DNA of 64,000 bases from NCBI GenBank assembly GCA_019426215.1, contig CM033401.1:12963134-13027133 (forward strand). The letters run 5' to 3'. The DNA comes from Buddleja alternifolia. Taxonomy: Eukaryota > Streptophyta > Magnoliopsida > Lamiales > Scrophulariaceae. The notes under the pieces are model-generated. The model made no database searches. It worked only from the letters and a program-made list of their open reading frames with translations, and was not told the DNA's origin. Within the stretch, counting starts at the first letter, position 1. Each line of letters begins with the position of its first letter. The position numbers were made by a program, and so were the translations under genes. Positions 23,101-34,683 of the stretch are shown here, one piece after another.

Positions 23101-23360
23101 AAGCAAAGTTGAAGAATCCAAGATTCATGGCCATAAGCATCAAAAGGGCTTCCACTAACCACAAAACCTTCATAGTTTTGGAGATCTTCGATTTTCGGGA
23201 ACTCGCCTTCGACTACTCGAAACAAGTCCCATTTTTCTCCTTCAATATCACCCAATGCATCAACAAAGACATTGAAATATCCACCGTAAACTTTCTTCAC
23301 ATATTCGGAGTCGTTTGCTGTTAGTAGAAGTGCGTATCTTTTATCTCCTTGGATCTTCAT
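20171..23360 (-). CDS. GGP-A: gamma-glutamyl peptidase, four exons, intact
   Basis: Class I glutamine-amidotransferase-like peptidase of the plant GGP family. These are cytosolic enzymes that remove the gamma-glutamyl residue from glutathione conjugates in sulfur-metabolite synthesis and detoxification. Exons 23360-23040, 21126-20959, 20848-20681 and 20311-20171 join in phase 0 with GT-AG borders to give 265 aa (Arabidopsis GGPs are about 250). The nucleophile Cys103 is in GFCFGHQ; His197 and Glu199 are in IQGHPEY; the conserved ECHQDE closes exon 2. Start [13 protein letters not shown] is the family start. Intron 1 (1.9 kb) carries a tandem TE duplication. Compared with GGP-B, a one-base deletion in a T-run (near 20229-20232) replaces the usual FLKGR end by a longer tail, [17 protein letters not shown]. 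Family assignment is firm; the exact substrate is unknown. Confidence 0.93.
21301..22921. repeat. Tandem duplication of an ~0.8-kb TE unit inside GGP-A intron 1
   Basis: Two head-to-tail units, 21301-22104 (804 bp) and 22105-22921 (817 bp), are almost identical, the second longer mainly through a (TA)n tract. Each holds inverted segments: a GTTTACACC-TTCTAGTTTA end and a matching TAAACTAGGGGATGTAAAC end, plus outer GAGGTATTGCC / GGCAATACCTC pairs. This is typical of a MULE- or MITE-like terminal-inverted-repeat element. The first unit's outer end is at about 21275. Confidence 0.85.
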
Positions 23361-23457
23361 TCTTTCTTGCTTGAAAATTTTGATGTTTCAAAAGGGTTTC
23401 TACTTTTGATCAAGTGTGTAGAGATGAATTGTTGTTTGGATTTAGCCTAATGAACCC

Positions 23458-23465
23458 CTTTTATA
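23458..23465 (-). promoter_or_regulatory. TATA box of GGP-A
   Basis: TATAAAAG on the minus strand lies about 98 bases upstream of the ATG at 23360. The same layout is found at GGP-B. Confidence 0.65.
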
Positions 23466-25159
23466 GGACGGGAAGGACATGGAAAAACAGTAATCTATAT
23501 ATTCCTACTTGAGATTTCAATTATAATCATGTAGTATACTTTACTTTACTTGTTATGGATTGTCCTTTTCCTAGCATGGAAAATCTCACGCGTTTTAATT
23601 TCTATACATACCAACGTGGAAATAGTACTAATTCAGTGAATTATAGCACGTAGTAAATTCCTTAATTCTTTCATAGTACTAATTTTTACTATACTTATCT
23701 ATTTTGTAAATTTCCTATCTACCTGTCTATTGTGAAGGGTAAATGCTTAGATTTTCTTACTCAGATTTTCTTAAAATCTAGTGAATATTCATCCGTTTAG
23801 ACCAAAATATAACAATTAAATCTTGGAAGATTCCAATCTAGTCAATATTCATCCTTACTTCTGCCAACAGCCTTTTTGGCCCATGGGTAGAAAATTAAAG
23901 TCAAATATGCCTTTAGAGTGCATAGACATTATTTTTATGAGTGTTTGACCTTATGTTATATAAATGTAATTTGCAATTGGACATGTTTTTCATTACAAAA
24001 CCATATTTCAGCAAAGATGAAAATCCAAGTTTTTTTCTTAATTAATTAATCAATTCTCCTACAATTAATTAAGCAAGAATGGGAACTTACCTAAAACAAT
24101 TAAAACTTTAATATGCACTTGTTTCAGCTATACTAAAACAGTTCATGAAACTTGTATAAGCTTGAAGATTGTGCATAATTAGTTATATAAACATATTAGT
24201 ACTATACTATTCACCAAAAAAAAAAAAAGTACTATCCCTAAATTGTTCAAGACTTTTTCGTAAACTCAAATCTTTACATTAATGTACTTGTACGTTCTGT
24301 TAGTTAAAACTCGTCTTATACTCGTATTATGCATGTATAAATGTATAATTGAAAAATATTTTTGTTTCCGATATGCATTCTGAATTTAATAAATAATACT
24401 CTCCTATTTTTGAGTTGAATCATTTAGTACACGTACTTTACTTATCACGTATAAAACTTGAACAATACTCTATTTTTGGCAAATTAAGATATTGTTTCAG
24501 TTAAAAGTTAAAAACCATAATAAAATTATATAAATACTAATTGAGTATGATACAGTCAAAAAACAACAAACATTACTAATTTATCAAAATGTTAGTTATT
24601 GTCAACTAATGACTAATATAAAATTTTATTTTTATAAATTGAAAAAGAGCCCAAGCATTATATCATACAAATTTATATAAAAGGTCATATTTTACTCTCA
24701 AATAATTCATTTGTATTCGTATTTCCCTCATAGATCTACGAATTAGTTTTTCACCCTTCTCATATTTTTAGTCGTCTTTTCACCATAATTTTTAACAAAA
24801 TTTTGTATTAAGTAGGATTGAACGAACAAACATAACATTTTTTTCAGGAATATGTAAGCAGTTTTCAATAATTAGAAGGATGAGAACGTTTCCAATCATG
24901 TGCATATAAATTGAGATACGAGATAAAATGTGGAAGTGAAATAGAAAATGTACCGGGATAATCTAGGTCAAATATCACTCCCTTAACATAGAATACATTG
25001 AACTCTAATTAATAATAATGATTAAAGCATTCAACTTCTTCCAGAAATCAACTAAAAATAGCAAGTGACCCAAAAATGACCAGGACCAAAGAAATTTCGA
25101 CTCAGAAATTGGTCAAAAGGCTAAGCTCTTGAAAAATGGAACGGATCTTCTATCTCACA
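23466..25159. other. AT-rich 5' flank of GGP-A
   Basis: No coding frame. The stretch at about 24855-25140 is homologous to the 5' flank of GGP-C. The rest is low-complexity AT-rich DNA. Confidence 0.5.
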
Positions 25160-26110
25160 ATGGTATCATATTTGATGAAGCTCGAATTTCGTCAGAAATA
25201 CGAACTAAATCGACGACCTGAGAGGTCGAACTCAGACCCAAATTATTTGGGATTATAGACTGCACTTGAACTAAATCAAGCTGCCTACGTACCTACTTTT
25301 ATAGGATCAAGCCAATCGTAGTTCAGAGAAAAGAATTAAAGCATAGCTTGCTTGAGCAATATAAACTAATGAATAATACTTAATTAAACCAAGCAATTAA
25401 TAGCTAAGCAATTGAAAAGAGAGGGGAGAGGGAGGCGTACCAAGCCCCCCCTTTTTATGTAAGCTCTGTGTATATATATAGGCATATAACCTCTCATATT
25501 GTGTATATGAAGATGGTTGAGGTGGCCGATTATACACCATATATTAGGCATGAGTTGGTGGCATTGTGTGGCTCCCATCAACTCTTATTCTTTTTGTTTA
25601 TAAATTAGTCATTTGCCTCTAGATATTATATAGTTTATAACTTAACCTCACAACTTGTATAAATGTAAAATAACACCCATCTTTCACTTGTATTTTAAGG
25701 ATATTATATCTTTTATCATATATAACTGAAATTTGGCTCATCATTAAGTCCCCCAGTTCGTAGTATCGTAGACGTATGACGTACATGCTACGAACTTTAA
25801 TAATGGAGTTAGGCCATTTGCATCGTATGACAAATGATTTTTCTCATAAACATATGGATACACGAGTTTTCAGCAGTTACCTTTGGATTGCACGTCAAAT
25901 TCTCTCTTTGTCAGAATTTTCTTTTATTTAGATCAAATCTTGTTGGGGTAAGTTGACTAAATCGATAACCCATCGGGTCGTACCAACAACAAAAATATGG
26001 ATATTACAGACTGAACTCAAGGAATTGAGTTGCCTACGTACCTATTTATATATAGGATCAAGTCTAGCGTAGTTCTAAAGGTCTAGAAGCGGAAGGTTTC
26101 TTACCTTAAC
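25160..26110. repeat. Two copies of a dispersed GCCTACGTA-motif repeat
   Basis: A conserved block occurs at about 25250-25340 and 25995-26075: TTATAGACTGCACT-like sequence, then TGCCTACGTACCTA, TATAGGATCAAG and CGTAGTTC, with constant spacing. A third copy is at about 62345-62420. The repeat resembles leader or LTR sequence of an old retroelement family; no ends were found. Confidence 0.5.
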
Positions 26111-26789
26111 ATATAAAGACTTTAATTCATTACTTTCCACCCGAGGGACCAAATGATGTGAGCAGACTTTCAATAGATCGAATGCGCCTCAATCGATGAG
26201 GGCGTTCCCCGGCTAAGAATATCGGTCAAACCTACTTACGAGGTCGTGTGACTAGCCTCGTACCTCATGTGTTAGCATGGGTCGTATCATCAAATCATGA
26301 CCTCCATGTTAGCCACGTGCTTCGTGCACTTAGTTTGTGAATTTATGTTTATCCTTCTCTCTTATTGTCTTCCCATCCGCTTCGTGTTTTGTACAGCGAT
26401 GCTCATAAGTGCATGGATACATATGTTTATCATTATTAGTCTTTGAAGTGCATGTCACTCTCACTTCATTGAAATTATGACGTACGACCCGGGTTATGTC
26501 GTACGACCCGGGTGTACAAAATTTGCTTTAATCCGTGCCACAAGGAGATTTCCAGGGTGGCCCAGATCTAAGTTTGAGTACATATGTCGTGTTTCACATT
26601 TTACTATTAGCCTCGTACTCTGAACAATCACACATTGTTTTTTAATCATGTATCCTTTTAATGTTGCTTCCTGAGCTCGTAACTTGCAGCTTGTATATTA
26701 TCTGAATGTGTTATTTTATATTTACACAAAGTCATTTTTAACAAAATTGTAGTTCGTAACATTATAGATGCTGGTGACCATATACCTTA

Positions 26790-27370
26790 GGCGCAAGTTG
26801 TATTTTGAACTCGTAGCCTTTGGGTTAGTCACCTCGAGCTCGTAGCCTTTGGGTTCGTCACCTCAAGCTCGTAGCCTTTGAGGTCGTAATAGGATCATAA
26901 CTAATTCATTGAGAACTTCATATGTTAAATGTTACCTTGAGCTCATAGCCTTTGTGTTCATAACACCGCAATCTATATTATTGAGCTCGTAGTTTTAACT
27001 CGTAGCTTTTGATTTTGTATCTTAGCTCATAGTATTTGAGCTTGTAGATTTTTGAGCTCGAACGTGTTATTTTATATTTACACAATGTCATTTTGAACAA
27101 AGTTGCAGCTTGTAATATTATAGATATTGATCACTACATGCCTTAAGACTCATAGTATCATATTCAATATTATTGTCTTTAAACCCGTAGCTATTGGGTT
27201 CGTCACCTAAAGCTCGTAGCCTTTGGGTTCGTCACCTCAAGCTCATGCCTTTGGGTTCGTTACCTCGAGCTCGTGCCTTTGGGTTCCGTCATCTCGGGCT
27301 CGTGCCTTTAGGTTCATTCACCTCGGGCTCGTAGCCTTTGTGTTCATTACCTCAAGCTTCGTGCCTTTGG
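26790..27370. repeat. Minisatellite of CTCGTAGCCTTTGGGTTCGT units
   Basis: At least eight imperfect units of roughly 30-37 bp, CTCGTAGCCTTTGGGTTCGT plus CACCTCAAG or CACCTCGAG. Open frames through it are by-products of the repeat. Confidence 0.75.
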
Positions 27371-27464
27371 GTTCCACAGATTGCATGTTTCAGATTATGT
27401 ATTTACGAGTCTTATTCATACTATGTTCCAAGGACAAGGTAAACCTTTTCCATTTTATTCTCTC

Positions 27465-27725
27465 ACTTTATCGGGATCCTTCTCTCACCTTAACAGGATC
27501 AAGTTCATGGAATCATCTACGAAGTGTGGGCAGCTCGTATCGTGACTTTTCCTCTCACCTTAATAGGATCGAGTTCGTGGAACAGTCTTCGAAGTGTGAG
27601 TAGATCGTATCGTGATTTTTCCTCTCACCTTAATAGGATCGAGTTCGTGGAACAGTCTACGAAGTGTGAGTAGATCGTATCGCGCCGTTTTTCCTCTCTC
27701 ACCATATCAGGGTCAAGTTCATGGA
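27465..27725. repeat. ~84-bp tandem repeat
   Basis: Three units with the core CCTCTCACCTTAATAGGATC, then GAGTTCGTGGAACAGTC and GAAGTGTGAGTAGATCGTAT. Divergence increases toward the left unit. Confidence 0.75.
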
Positions 27726-27954
27726 ATAGTCGTCTTTGAGCAATTTATAACATGCTTTCAATGACATTATGTAAGTGGATTTTTATATTTTTGGCATGAG
27801 GCAAAATCTGTAGGCCAATGTAATAGCATCCAGAATTGTAATTTATTGAGATTCAATCCATGACTATAAAGTAAGGATTTAATGAACAATAATACGGGTC
27901 GTAACCTCGTAGACCTGTATACTCATCATCTAGGCTGTTCTCCCGATCTAATTT

Positions 27955-28320
27955 TCGGTCCCTTTTTCCACGACTCTTTTCCCCTTGTTCCCTCTTTGGG
28001 TCAAGTTCATGGAATAGTCATCGGGGTGTCCTCTTTTCCCTTTGTTCCCTCTTTGGGTCAAGTTCATGGAATAGTCATCGGGGTGTCCTCTCATCGCGGC
28101 TATGTTCCTCTCGTTCCCTTTTTAGGTCGAGTTCGTGGAATTGCCGTCTCGAAGTGTCCTCTCATCGCGGCTATGTTCCCCTCGTTCCCTTTTTGGGTCG
28201 AGTTTGTGGAATTGCCGTCTCGAAGTGTCCTCTCATTGCGGCTATGTTTCCCTCGTTCCCTTTTTGGGTCGAGTTCGTGGAATTGCCGTCTCGGAGGGTC
28301 TAGGTCAGGACAAACAAGTC
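27955..28320. repeat. ~60-72-bp tandem repeat
   Basis: Five units with the core GTTCCCTTTTTGGGTCGAGT, then CGTGGAATTGCCGTCTCG and GTGTCCTCTCATCGCGGC. It shares the GTCGAGTTCGTGGAA core with the repeat at 27465-27725, so both probably arose from one sequence. The 159-codon frame through it (27882-28361) is repeat-derived. Confidence 0.75.
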
Positions 28321-28551
28321 CGATGTTTAGAGTAGCTCGCTTTTTTTTTTTTTTTTTTTAGAGCACTCCCTGATCCGAGCTTGTCATGCACTTGAAACTT
28401 GCAGTACATTAATTGGCATTTCAGCAATATTCTTACAAGTTACAACCCATCTGCTCGAAAACACGGCTTAAACTACCAACCATCTATCATGATCAGAAAA
28501 TGTTATTCACAATAGGCAGAATAAGCAACACTATATGGAAGATTTGTAACT

Positions 28552-29169
28552 ATGCGTGCTTCCAAAATAAATAATAAATTTATGCATGATCCAAAGAGAA
28601 AACATTTGCAGGTTGTTCATAGGATCTTACACTATCTAAAGGCCACACAAGGAAGAGGTATTTTGTTCAAGAAAAATGAAGAGCTTACTGTAGAAGCTTA
28701 TACAGATGCCGGCTATACTCGGTCTATGGTAGACAGGAGATCCACATCAGGTTATTGTACTTTCCTTGGAGGTAAACTTGTGACATGGAGAAGTAAGAAA
28801 CAACCTGTGATTGCAAGATCAAGTGTCGAAGCTAAATTTAGATCTATGGCACATGGAGTTTGCGAACTTTTATGGCTGAAGATAATTCTTGATGATCTTA
28901 AAGTCAAAAGGGAAGGACCTATGAAACTCTATTGTGATAATAAATTCGCCATCAATATCACACATAATCCTTTGCAACATGACCGTACTAAACACACCGA
29001 AGTTAATTGACACTTCATAAAAGAAAAGTTGGACAGTGGCCTGATTAGCACTCCTTACATGCCATCAATTGATCAGTTAACAGATGTTCTAACCAAAGGA
29101 CTACCTACCGCAAGATTTCAAGAAATTACAAGCAAGCTAGGAATGGAAAACATCTATTCACCAGCTTGA
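28552..29169 (+). pseudogene. Copia RNase H fragment
   Basis: The C-terminal end of a Ty1/copia polyprotein: RILHYLKATQGRGILF, AYTDAGYTRSMVDRRSTSGY (first RNase H Asp), ARSSVEAKFRSMAHG, LYCDNKFAI and HDRTKHTEVN. A TGA at 29008-29010 replaces the Arg of the normal RHFIKEKL. The frame then continues to TDVLTKGLPTARFQEI and a natural stop at 29167-29169. There is no RT palm, integrase or gag upstream; the block is cut at about 28550. The plus orientation and sequence differ from the other copia elements here, so it is a separate family. Confidence 0.88.
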
Positions 29170-29410
29170 GGGTTGAAAACTGTAAATTATACACCACTAC
29201 AGTACCGCTGTAATTGGTTAAGCCAATTACAGCGGTTATACAAAAAATCGCTGTAAAAAAAAATTAAATATTTTTTTCCCGGGCCTTTACCGTGGTTATG
29301 GAAATAACCGCTGTAATAGTATAGCCTATTATAGCCTATTACTGCGGTTATTTCCATAACTGATATAATAGGTAGTTTTTTTTTTTTTAATTTCATTTTC
29401 TCGTTTATAA

Positions 29411-29704
29411 TTTTACCATGTTGGAATGACACGAAATTTGCACGGTCATAGCGAAACGGCATTCTGAACAAAATGCATGTCTTTGACGTGTGATCTTGAG
29501 ATTTTAGCCATCTGAGATCGTTTAAGGCCTCAAATTTGCGTTTTATTACGAAAATAGGGTATTTTTGTAATAAAACGCAAATTTGAGGCCTTAAACGATC
29601 TCAGATGGCTAAAATCACAAGACCGTATTGCAAAGCATACGTCTTGTTCAGCACACCGTTTTACTATGACCATGCGAATTTCGTGTCACTCCGACACCGT
29701 AAAA
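29411..29704. repeat. Long near-perfect inverted repeat (hairpin)
   Basis: Arms of about 146 bp (29411-29556 and 29559-29704) surround a 2-3 base centre. The inner 50 or more pairs (around TTTAAGGCCTCAAATTTGCG) appear perfect; the outer parts hold scattered mismatches. A transcript would fold into a long double-stranded stem. Confidence 0.9.
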
Positions 29705-29724
29705 TTTCAACCGAGAAATATTTT

Positions 29725-30105
29725 CATAAATATACAAATATACATACACCCACATATACACAAATATACATACACCCATCAACATATACACAAATATACA
29801 TACACTCATCAACACATACACAAATATACATACACCCGCCCACACATACACAAATATACATACACCCATCAATATATACACAAATATACATACACCCATC
29901 CACACATACACAAACATACATACACCCACATATACACAAATATACATATACACCCACACATACACAAATATACATACACCCACATATACACAAATATACA
30001 TATACACCCACACATACACAAATATACATACACCCACATATACACAAATAAATATACACCCACACATACACAAATATACATACAGCCACACATATACAAA
30101 TATAC
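29725..30105. repeat. ACACATACACAAATAT minisatellite
   Basis: About 14 units of 26-30 bp built from CACAAATATACATACACCCA. All six-frame open frames here (Thr/His/Ile- or Cys/Val/Tyr-rich) are artefacts of the repeat. Confidence 0.9.
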
Positions 30106-30587
30106 ATATATATAGAGAGAGAAAGAGAAGAAGCTTATGGTCGTGGTGGTGGTGGCGGCGACGCCGGTGGTGCCAAGCTTTTGGGTGGGGGGATCGAGAG
30201 AGAGAGGCTGAAATGGGTTTTAAGTTTTGAGAGTGAGAGAGAAGAGCGGGAAGATAAAAGAGTTTCAAATTTTTTTTCGTTTTGGACTATTACAGCGGTT
30301 CTTATAAGAACCGCTGTAATAGGGTATTTTCGTTTTTTTTTTCGAACCTATTACAACGGTTCTCCCCGAACTGCTGTAAAAGGCCTTTTACAGCGGTTCT
30401 CTACCGAACCGTTGTAATAGTCTGGCGCCTATTGCAACGGTTCATGAAAGAACCACTGTAATAGGTGCCGCGTTTTACCTATTACAGCGGTTCTTTCACG
30501 AGCCGCTGTAATAGTCCTCTCCGTTCAGCGGTTTTTCAAAAAATCGCTGTAATTGGGGTGCTATAATAGGCTATTTTTGTAGTAGTG

Positions 30588-31530
30588 ATAGGATAGGATT
30601 TCTCTATTTACCTTTTTGAGTAGTTGATTCCCAGATTTTAGGAACCTGATTCCTAATTCTAAGGAATATGATCCCAGATTTTAAGGCATTGATTTAGCGG
30701 TATAACTTCCTTAATTAGCCAACCTTTGTGTATACATACTGATCACGTACTCATCATTTGAAATATAGAAAATCAATCTGTTTTCTCCACAAAACTCATT
30801 TGTATTTTTGAATTAATCCAATTACTAATTGAACTTATACATAGATGGAATCTTATCTTTTTGAATATGATATTTTAAAATCAAATATAAACATTGTATA
30901 CCATGCATTATGATTAAAAGTAAAAATGCACCCCAAATAATATTATGTGAAATATTTTTGGAGAAAAAGAAAAGAGAAAACTATTAAAGACAAAAAAAAA
31001 AATAGGAAAGGGGAAAAATAAAGGTAAAAGGATAAGAAAAAATAAAAAGTAGGAAAATATACCTTATGGAAAATGGAGACAATGCCAAATAAAAAGGGCA
31101 TATAAATAATAAGAGAGAATATTTGAAAATGTAAAGAAGAGAGGAAAGTGAGCACGGATGATAAGAATGAAAGTGGATCAAACAAGAGAGAAGAATGGGA
31201 ATTAAAAAGAGGAGAAACAAGAAAAGAAAAAGGAACAGAAATTGAGAGAAATACTAAAAGACCAAAAGGTAGAAAAAATAAAATTTAATTGTAGTTTCTA
31301 ATTATGTAGTTATAGAATGTTGCTGAATAAAATTAATTCTCATTTAAAATACAACCGCAATGACTTTGTTTTTTTTGTTTTTTTTGGTCCAAAATTTAAC
31401 AGTCGAATGTAAATTACAATAATGCAACTGTGGAACTAAAATGGACTATTTTGTAAAGCTCAATGCTAAAGTTGCAAATTGACCGAGAGATGAGGACCTA
31501 AAGTTCAACGTCTTTACATAAGTATCATAT
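30588..31530. other. Non-coding AT-rich stretch
   Basis: Purine-rich low-complexity sequence at 30950-31280; the Phe/Leu-rich minus-strand frames there reflect composition. Nothing else is recognised. Confidence 0.5.
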
Positions 31531-31544
31531 GTGAGATATATTTT

Positions 31545-32107
31545 ATTTTTTTTAATTCAAGAGGGAGGAGGATATCCTACATATCTAATTCGACAAACTC
31601 GGGTTGATAGTTATAATCTTGAGCCATAAAGACTCTATCTAGCTCCATAAAGGAGGGAAGAGCCACAACTAGGGGTGTAAACGAGCCGAGTTCTACCGAA
31701 CGACATGTTGTTCAAGCTTGTTTGAAATACAATCGAGCTTCAAAGTTTGTGTTTGAGCTTGTTTGATTATTAATCGAGCCGAGCTCAAACGAGCTTTAAT
31801 CGAGCCGAACACGAGTCGAGCTCGAGTAGTTTGATTTTTTTGTACATGTTTTTATTATGTTTTACTAATCGAGTCGAGCTCGAGCCGAGCTTCAAAACTT
31901 ATCAAACACAAAATATTGTTCAAGCTTGGTTTGATATGTTATAGAACCGAGCTCAAACGAGCTTTTAGCGATCGAGCTCGAGTCGAGTATCGAGTAGTTT
32001 GGTTCGTTATTCAGCCCTAGCCACAACTTGTGACAGCCTGGATTCAAAACCAGGACCTCTCACATAAAGTGGGAGGTGGATACCACTAGACCAACAGATC
32101 TTGGGCC
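31545..32107 (-). mobile_element. tRNA-derived SINE, split by a MITE
   Basis: Read on the minus strand: box A TGGTCTAGTGG (matches TRGYNNARNGG), a degenerate box B near GGTTTTGAATCC, a conserved TCACAAGTTGT body, and an A-rich tail. It is flanked by a 14-bp target duplication GTGAGATATATTTT (31531-31544 and 32108-32121). Without the nested MITE and its 8-bp duplication the SINE is about 205 bp. A second copy of the family is at about 60610-60800. Confidence 0.85.
31670..32019. mobile_element. 350-bp hAT-type MITE nested in the SINE
   Basis: Ends TAGGGGTGTAAACGAGCC and GGTTCGTTATTCAGCCCTA form an imperfect terminal inverted repeat. A perfect 8-bp target duplication GCCACAAC flanks it (31662-31669 and 32020-32027). 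The interior is rich in GAGCTCGAG and CTCAAACGAGCTTT palindromic motifs. Related copies are at about 48226-48530 and 63180-63540. Confidence 0.9.
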
Positions 32108-32121
32108 GTGAGATATATTTT

Positions 32122-33404
32122 TACAGCTCACATGACCAATCATTGTTAGTATTAAAGAGAATAATTTTGATGACAAAATCTTAAGTGGTACTTGTACCTA
32201 ATGATATGTGATACTTAAGTAATATTTATTTTAATTTTCTATAGTAATCATTTATATGAAATTAAAACTAACAACTACTTATCGCTTTTCACAAGTAGTA
32301 ATACGGGCATGTAGTAACATAACAACATCAGTATTGTCACAAAATTTGCAATTTATTTTGTCAGTAAATAATAACTGTACATATTTCTTCCATTGTTATT
32401 AAATACAGTTCTTATATTTTTAGTGATAAACATATGGTTCTTGAAACAAGATATAGGTTCTGATATCCATCTTTCTCCATCTCTAGTATCCCCCTATATT
32501 TTTCTCTCTATTTTCTTTTCATCTATGATTCCGTTCAATTTTATTACTTGTCTTTCCTTTTTCTATTTTTCATTTTGTTCTCTCACATTTTACTTAAATT
32601 TGATTACTTTTAATTTAAAAGTCTTCTTAATTATCAATTTTATATTTTGCCACACGCATTGAATATATATTCCTCACCGACTAATGTATATAATTAATGA
32701 TAACTCGACACTTTCACTTATATTTCTTTTTCTTATAACGCATGAGAAATCTATTGCATATTCGTGCCTTCCCAAACACTTTTGGTTTATACAACTAGTA
32801 ATTAGTATGTAAATAAGATTGCAAATGCATATGACGTTTAGTATTACACAAATTGGATAATGCGATTGAAGCATAAAACACTAAACAACCAAATAAATTA
32901 GTGTGAAACAAAATTGAAGATGCCATTAAAATATAAAATTATCGATATCTTTCTGTTATAAATTAATGTATTATCGACAAATACATAACGCATATTGAGA
33001 CTTTATTTTTATTGTTTTTATTAATAGGTGGATCCACATAATGGGAATCTTATAACAGGTTGCCACGAAAATTTATTAGCAAAATTTTAAAAAGTTAAAT
33101 TAGTACTTCTAAATGACCCTTCTTGCATAACGACTGGGATCCTAATACACTCATAATCAACACAAATATTCCCAAGGCAAAAAACAAGTTAGATTGGATA
33201 CTTATTCTTTGTTATCTTTGCGAATAAATGGTAAAATTGTATTTTTATCTTTACATAATAGGCCTCTTTTATTTTAATATCATGCATTATGAAATTTCCT
33301 TTTAGTCCCAATATTTGGAAAAATAAAAATAAGAATGAAACTTCGTCCCCGGATTAAACTAAATTATCCTATGCTTTGTGTGTCTTTGAAAATAGAAAGA
33401 GATG
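32122..33404. other. Non-coding stretch, partly homologous to 59330-59770
   Basis: No gene. Blocks at about 32905-33080 (GAAGATGCC-TAAA, AATGGGAATC-TT-AACA) resemble 59380-59530, suggesting an older duplicate of this flank. Confidence 0.45.
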
Positions 33405-33552
33405 GAGTTGGTCACATGACAATATAATCACATGGCCGTTAAATCCTAACTTTCAAATTGCATTTTAGTCTACTTGAATTACAAACCTTATTTAAAACTC
33501 GGTAAATAAAACTTTGAAGCACTGACCCTCTGAACTATACATTAATACAGTT

Positions 33553-33611
33553 AGCATCTTCCATATATAAATGGTGAATTATCATCTTCCATATATAAAT
33601 GGTGAATTATC
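33553..33611. repeat. 28-bp tandem duplication
   Basis: CATCTTCCATATATAAATGG plus TGAATTAT occurs twice in a row here and only once in the paralog near 40198, so it arose after the segmental duplication. Confidence 0.8.
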
Positions 33612-34628
33612 TGTTGGTGAAAATGAATAATTTGACTGTGATAAAATGGATATGCAAAATCTGAATCGAGGCGAGAGTTGGACTGTCTATCCTTAACACA
33701 ATATTGCACCGCTATAGCCCTGCTATTGGTGGTACGGGTTCCTGCAATTTGTGTCCCAAGATACAACGATTCCGTATTGTAATTGAATCACTTCAAGAAC
33801 AACACTCCACGAACTTATTTTGCTCAAGAACTCTCACTGATGTGATGTATGTAGAATGCTTAAAATGCATAAATGATTTCTGATTTTTGTGTGTTCGTCT
33901 TCTTATCTTTTCATTCATATGGGAGACTCTTTATATAGGAGAAATTTGGAGAAATGAAACGTTTTCACTAACCACATATAAAAGTGAAACATGTCACTTA
34001 TACTTTTAAAGTGAAAAGTTTTTCCCTTACTACTTTTAAATTGAAATGTTTTTCACTTATAAAATCAAACGTTTCAAATTTAGCATCAAGAATCTTTCAA
34101 TTTCTGACTGCTTTACAAATGAAACGTTTCAGATGTAATTCAACCTTTTGCTGGGCTGCCTGATTTCTTTGGAAAAGAAATGAGCCTAAATTAATTCTTA
34201 TTGGCCCAAAAGAAAAAAATAATTAACTGGGTCCACAAGTTAATTTAATTCTAAATTTTGTCCAAAAAGAATATATTTAGCCCAACGATCACCAAGCCCA
34301 GTCATGGCCCACGGCCCGCGTACCAGCCCGGTCCTGGACTCAGACCCGACCTCGAGTCCGTGGTCCGAGGTTCGGTCCGGTCCACCTTATGGTTTATATC
34401 CAAAGTGGGATATCCATATTCAAACACCCAATAATAGCAATTAATTTCTCATTCGTTTCAATTCTGAATCGAGAAATTCGAAATGCTAACCTCATCTACT
34501 CACGGAATAGAATAATATTATCCAATAATATTTAGTATCCTCGATACTTGTGGTGTTCGAATTTCGTACCCAAAAGAGGTGTTCACACACTTGTTTATAT
34601 ATACACAATATTCACCCAATATCCAACA
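33612..34628. mobile_element. 1017-bp solo LTR
   Basis: Starts TGTTGG and ends CCAACA, with a perfect 5-bp target duplication TTATC (33607-33611 and 34629-34633). The paralog at about 40215 has the empty site (GAATTATCGTCAGTACTCC), which proves both ends. A TTTATATAGG box near 33930 fits a promoter read on the plus strand. No primer site or coding region adjoins it, so the element was reduced by LTR-LTR recombination. Its family is not otherwise in the window. Confidence 0.93.
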
Positions 34629-34644
34629 TTATCGTCAATACTCC

Positions 34645-34683
<39 letters not shown>

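Larger units (their letters stand above)
29195..30587. mobile_element. Non-autonomous CACTA-like element
   Basis: The left end is CACTACAGTACCGCTG and the right end reads CACTACTACAAAAATAGCC on the minus strand. Subterminal regions contain many direct and inverted copies of TTACAGCGGTT (for example near 29228, 30291, 30388, 30481), the usual CACTA architecture. No transposase is encoded. A clear 3-bp target duplication was not found (CAC left, ATA right), so the exact ends are less certain. Confidence 0.7.

Noticed and set aside
27882..28361. 159-codon plus-strand frame
   Set aside because: Generated by 60-72-bp tandem repeats; no domain and no conserved start context.
29605..30268. Open frames of 127-206 codons on both strands
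   Set aside because: They are periodic translations of the ACACATACACAAATAT minisatellite, open in several frames at once.
30943..31220. Phe/Leu-rich 78-80 codon minus-strand frames as membrane proteins
   Set aside because: They come from purine-rich low-complexity DNA; no start context, homology or splice support.
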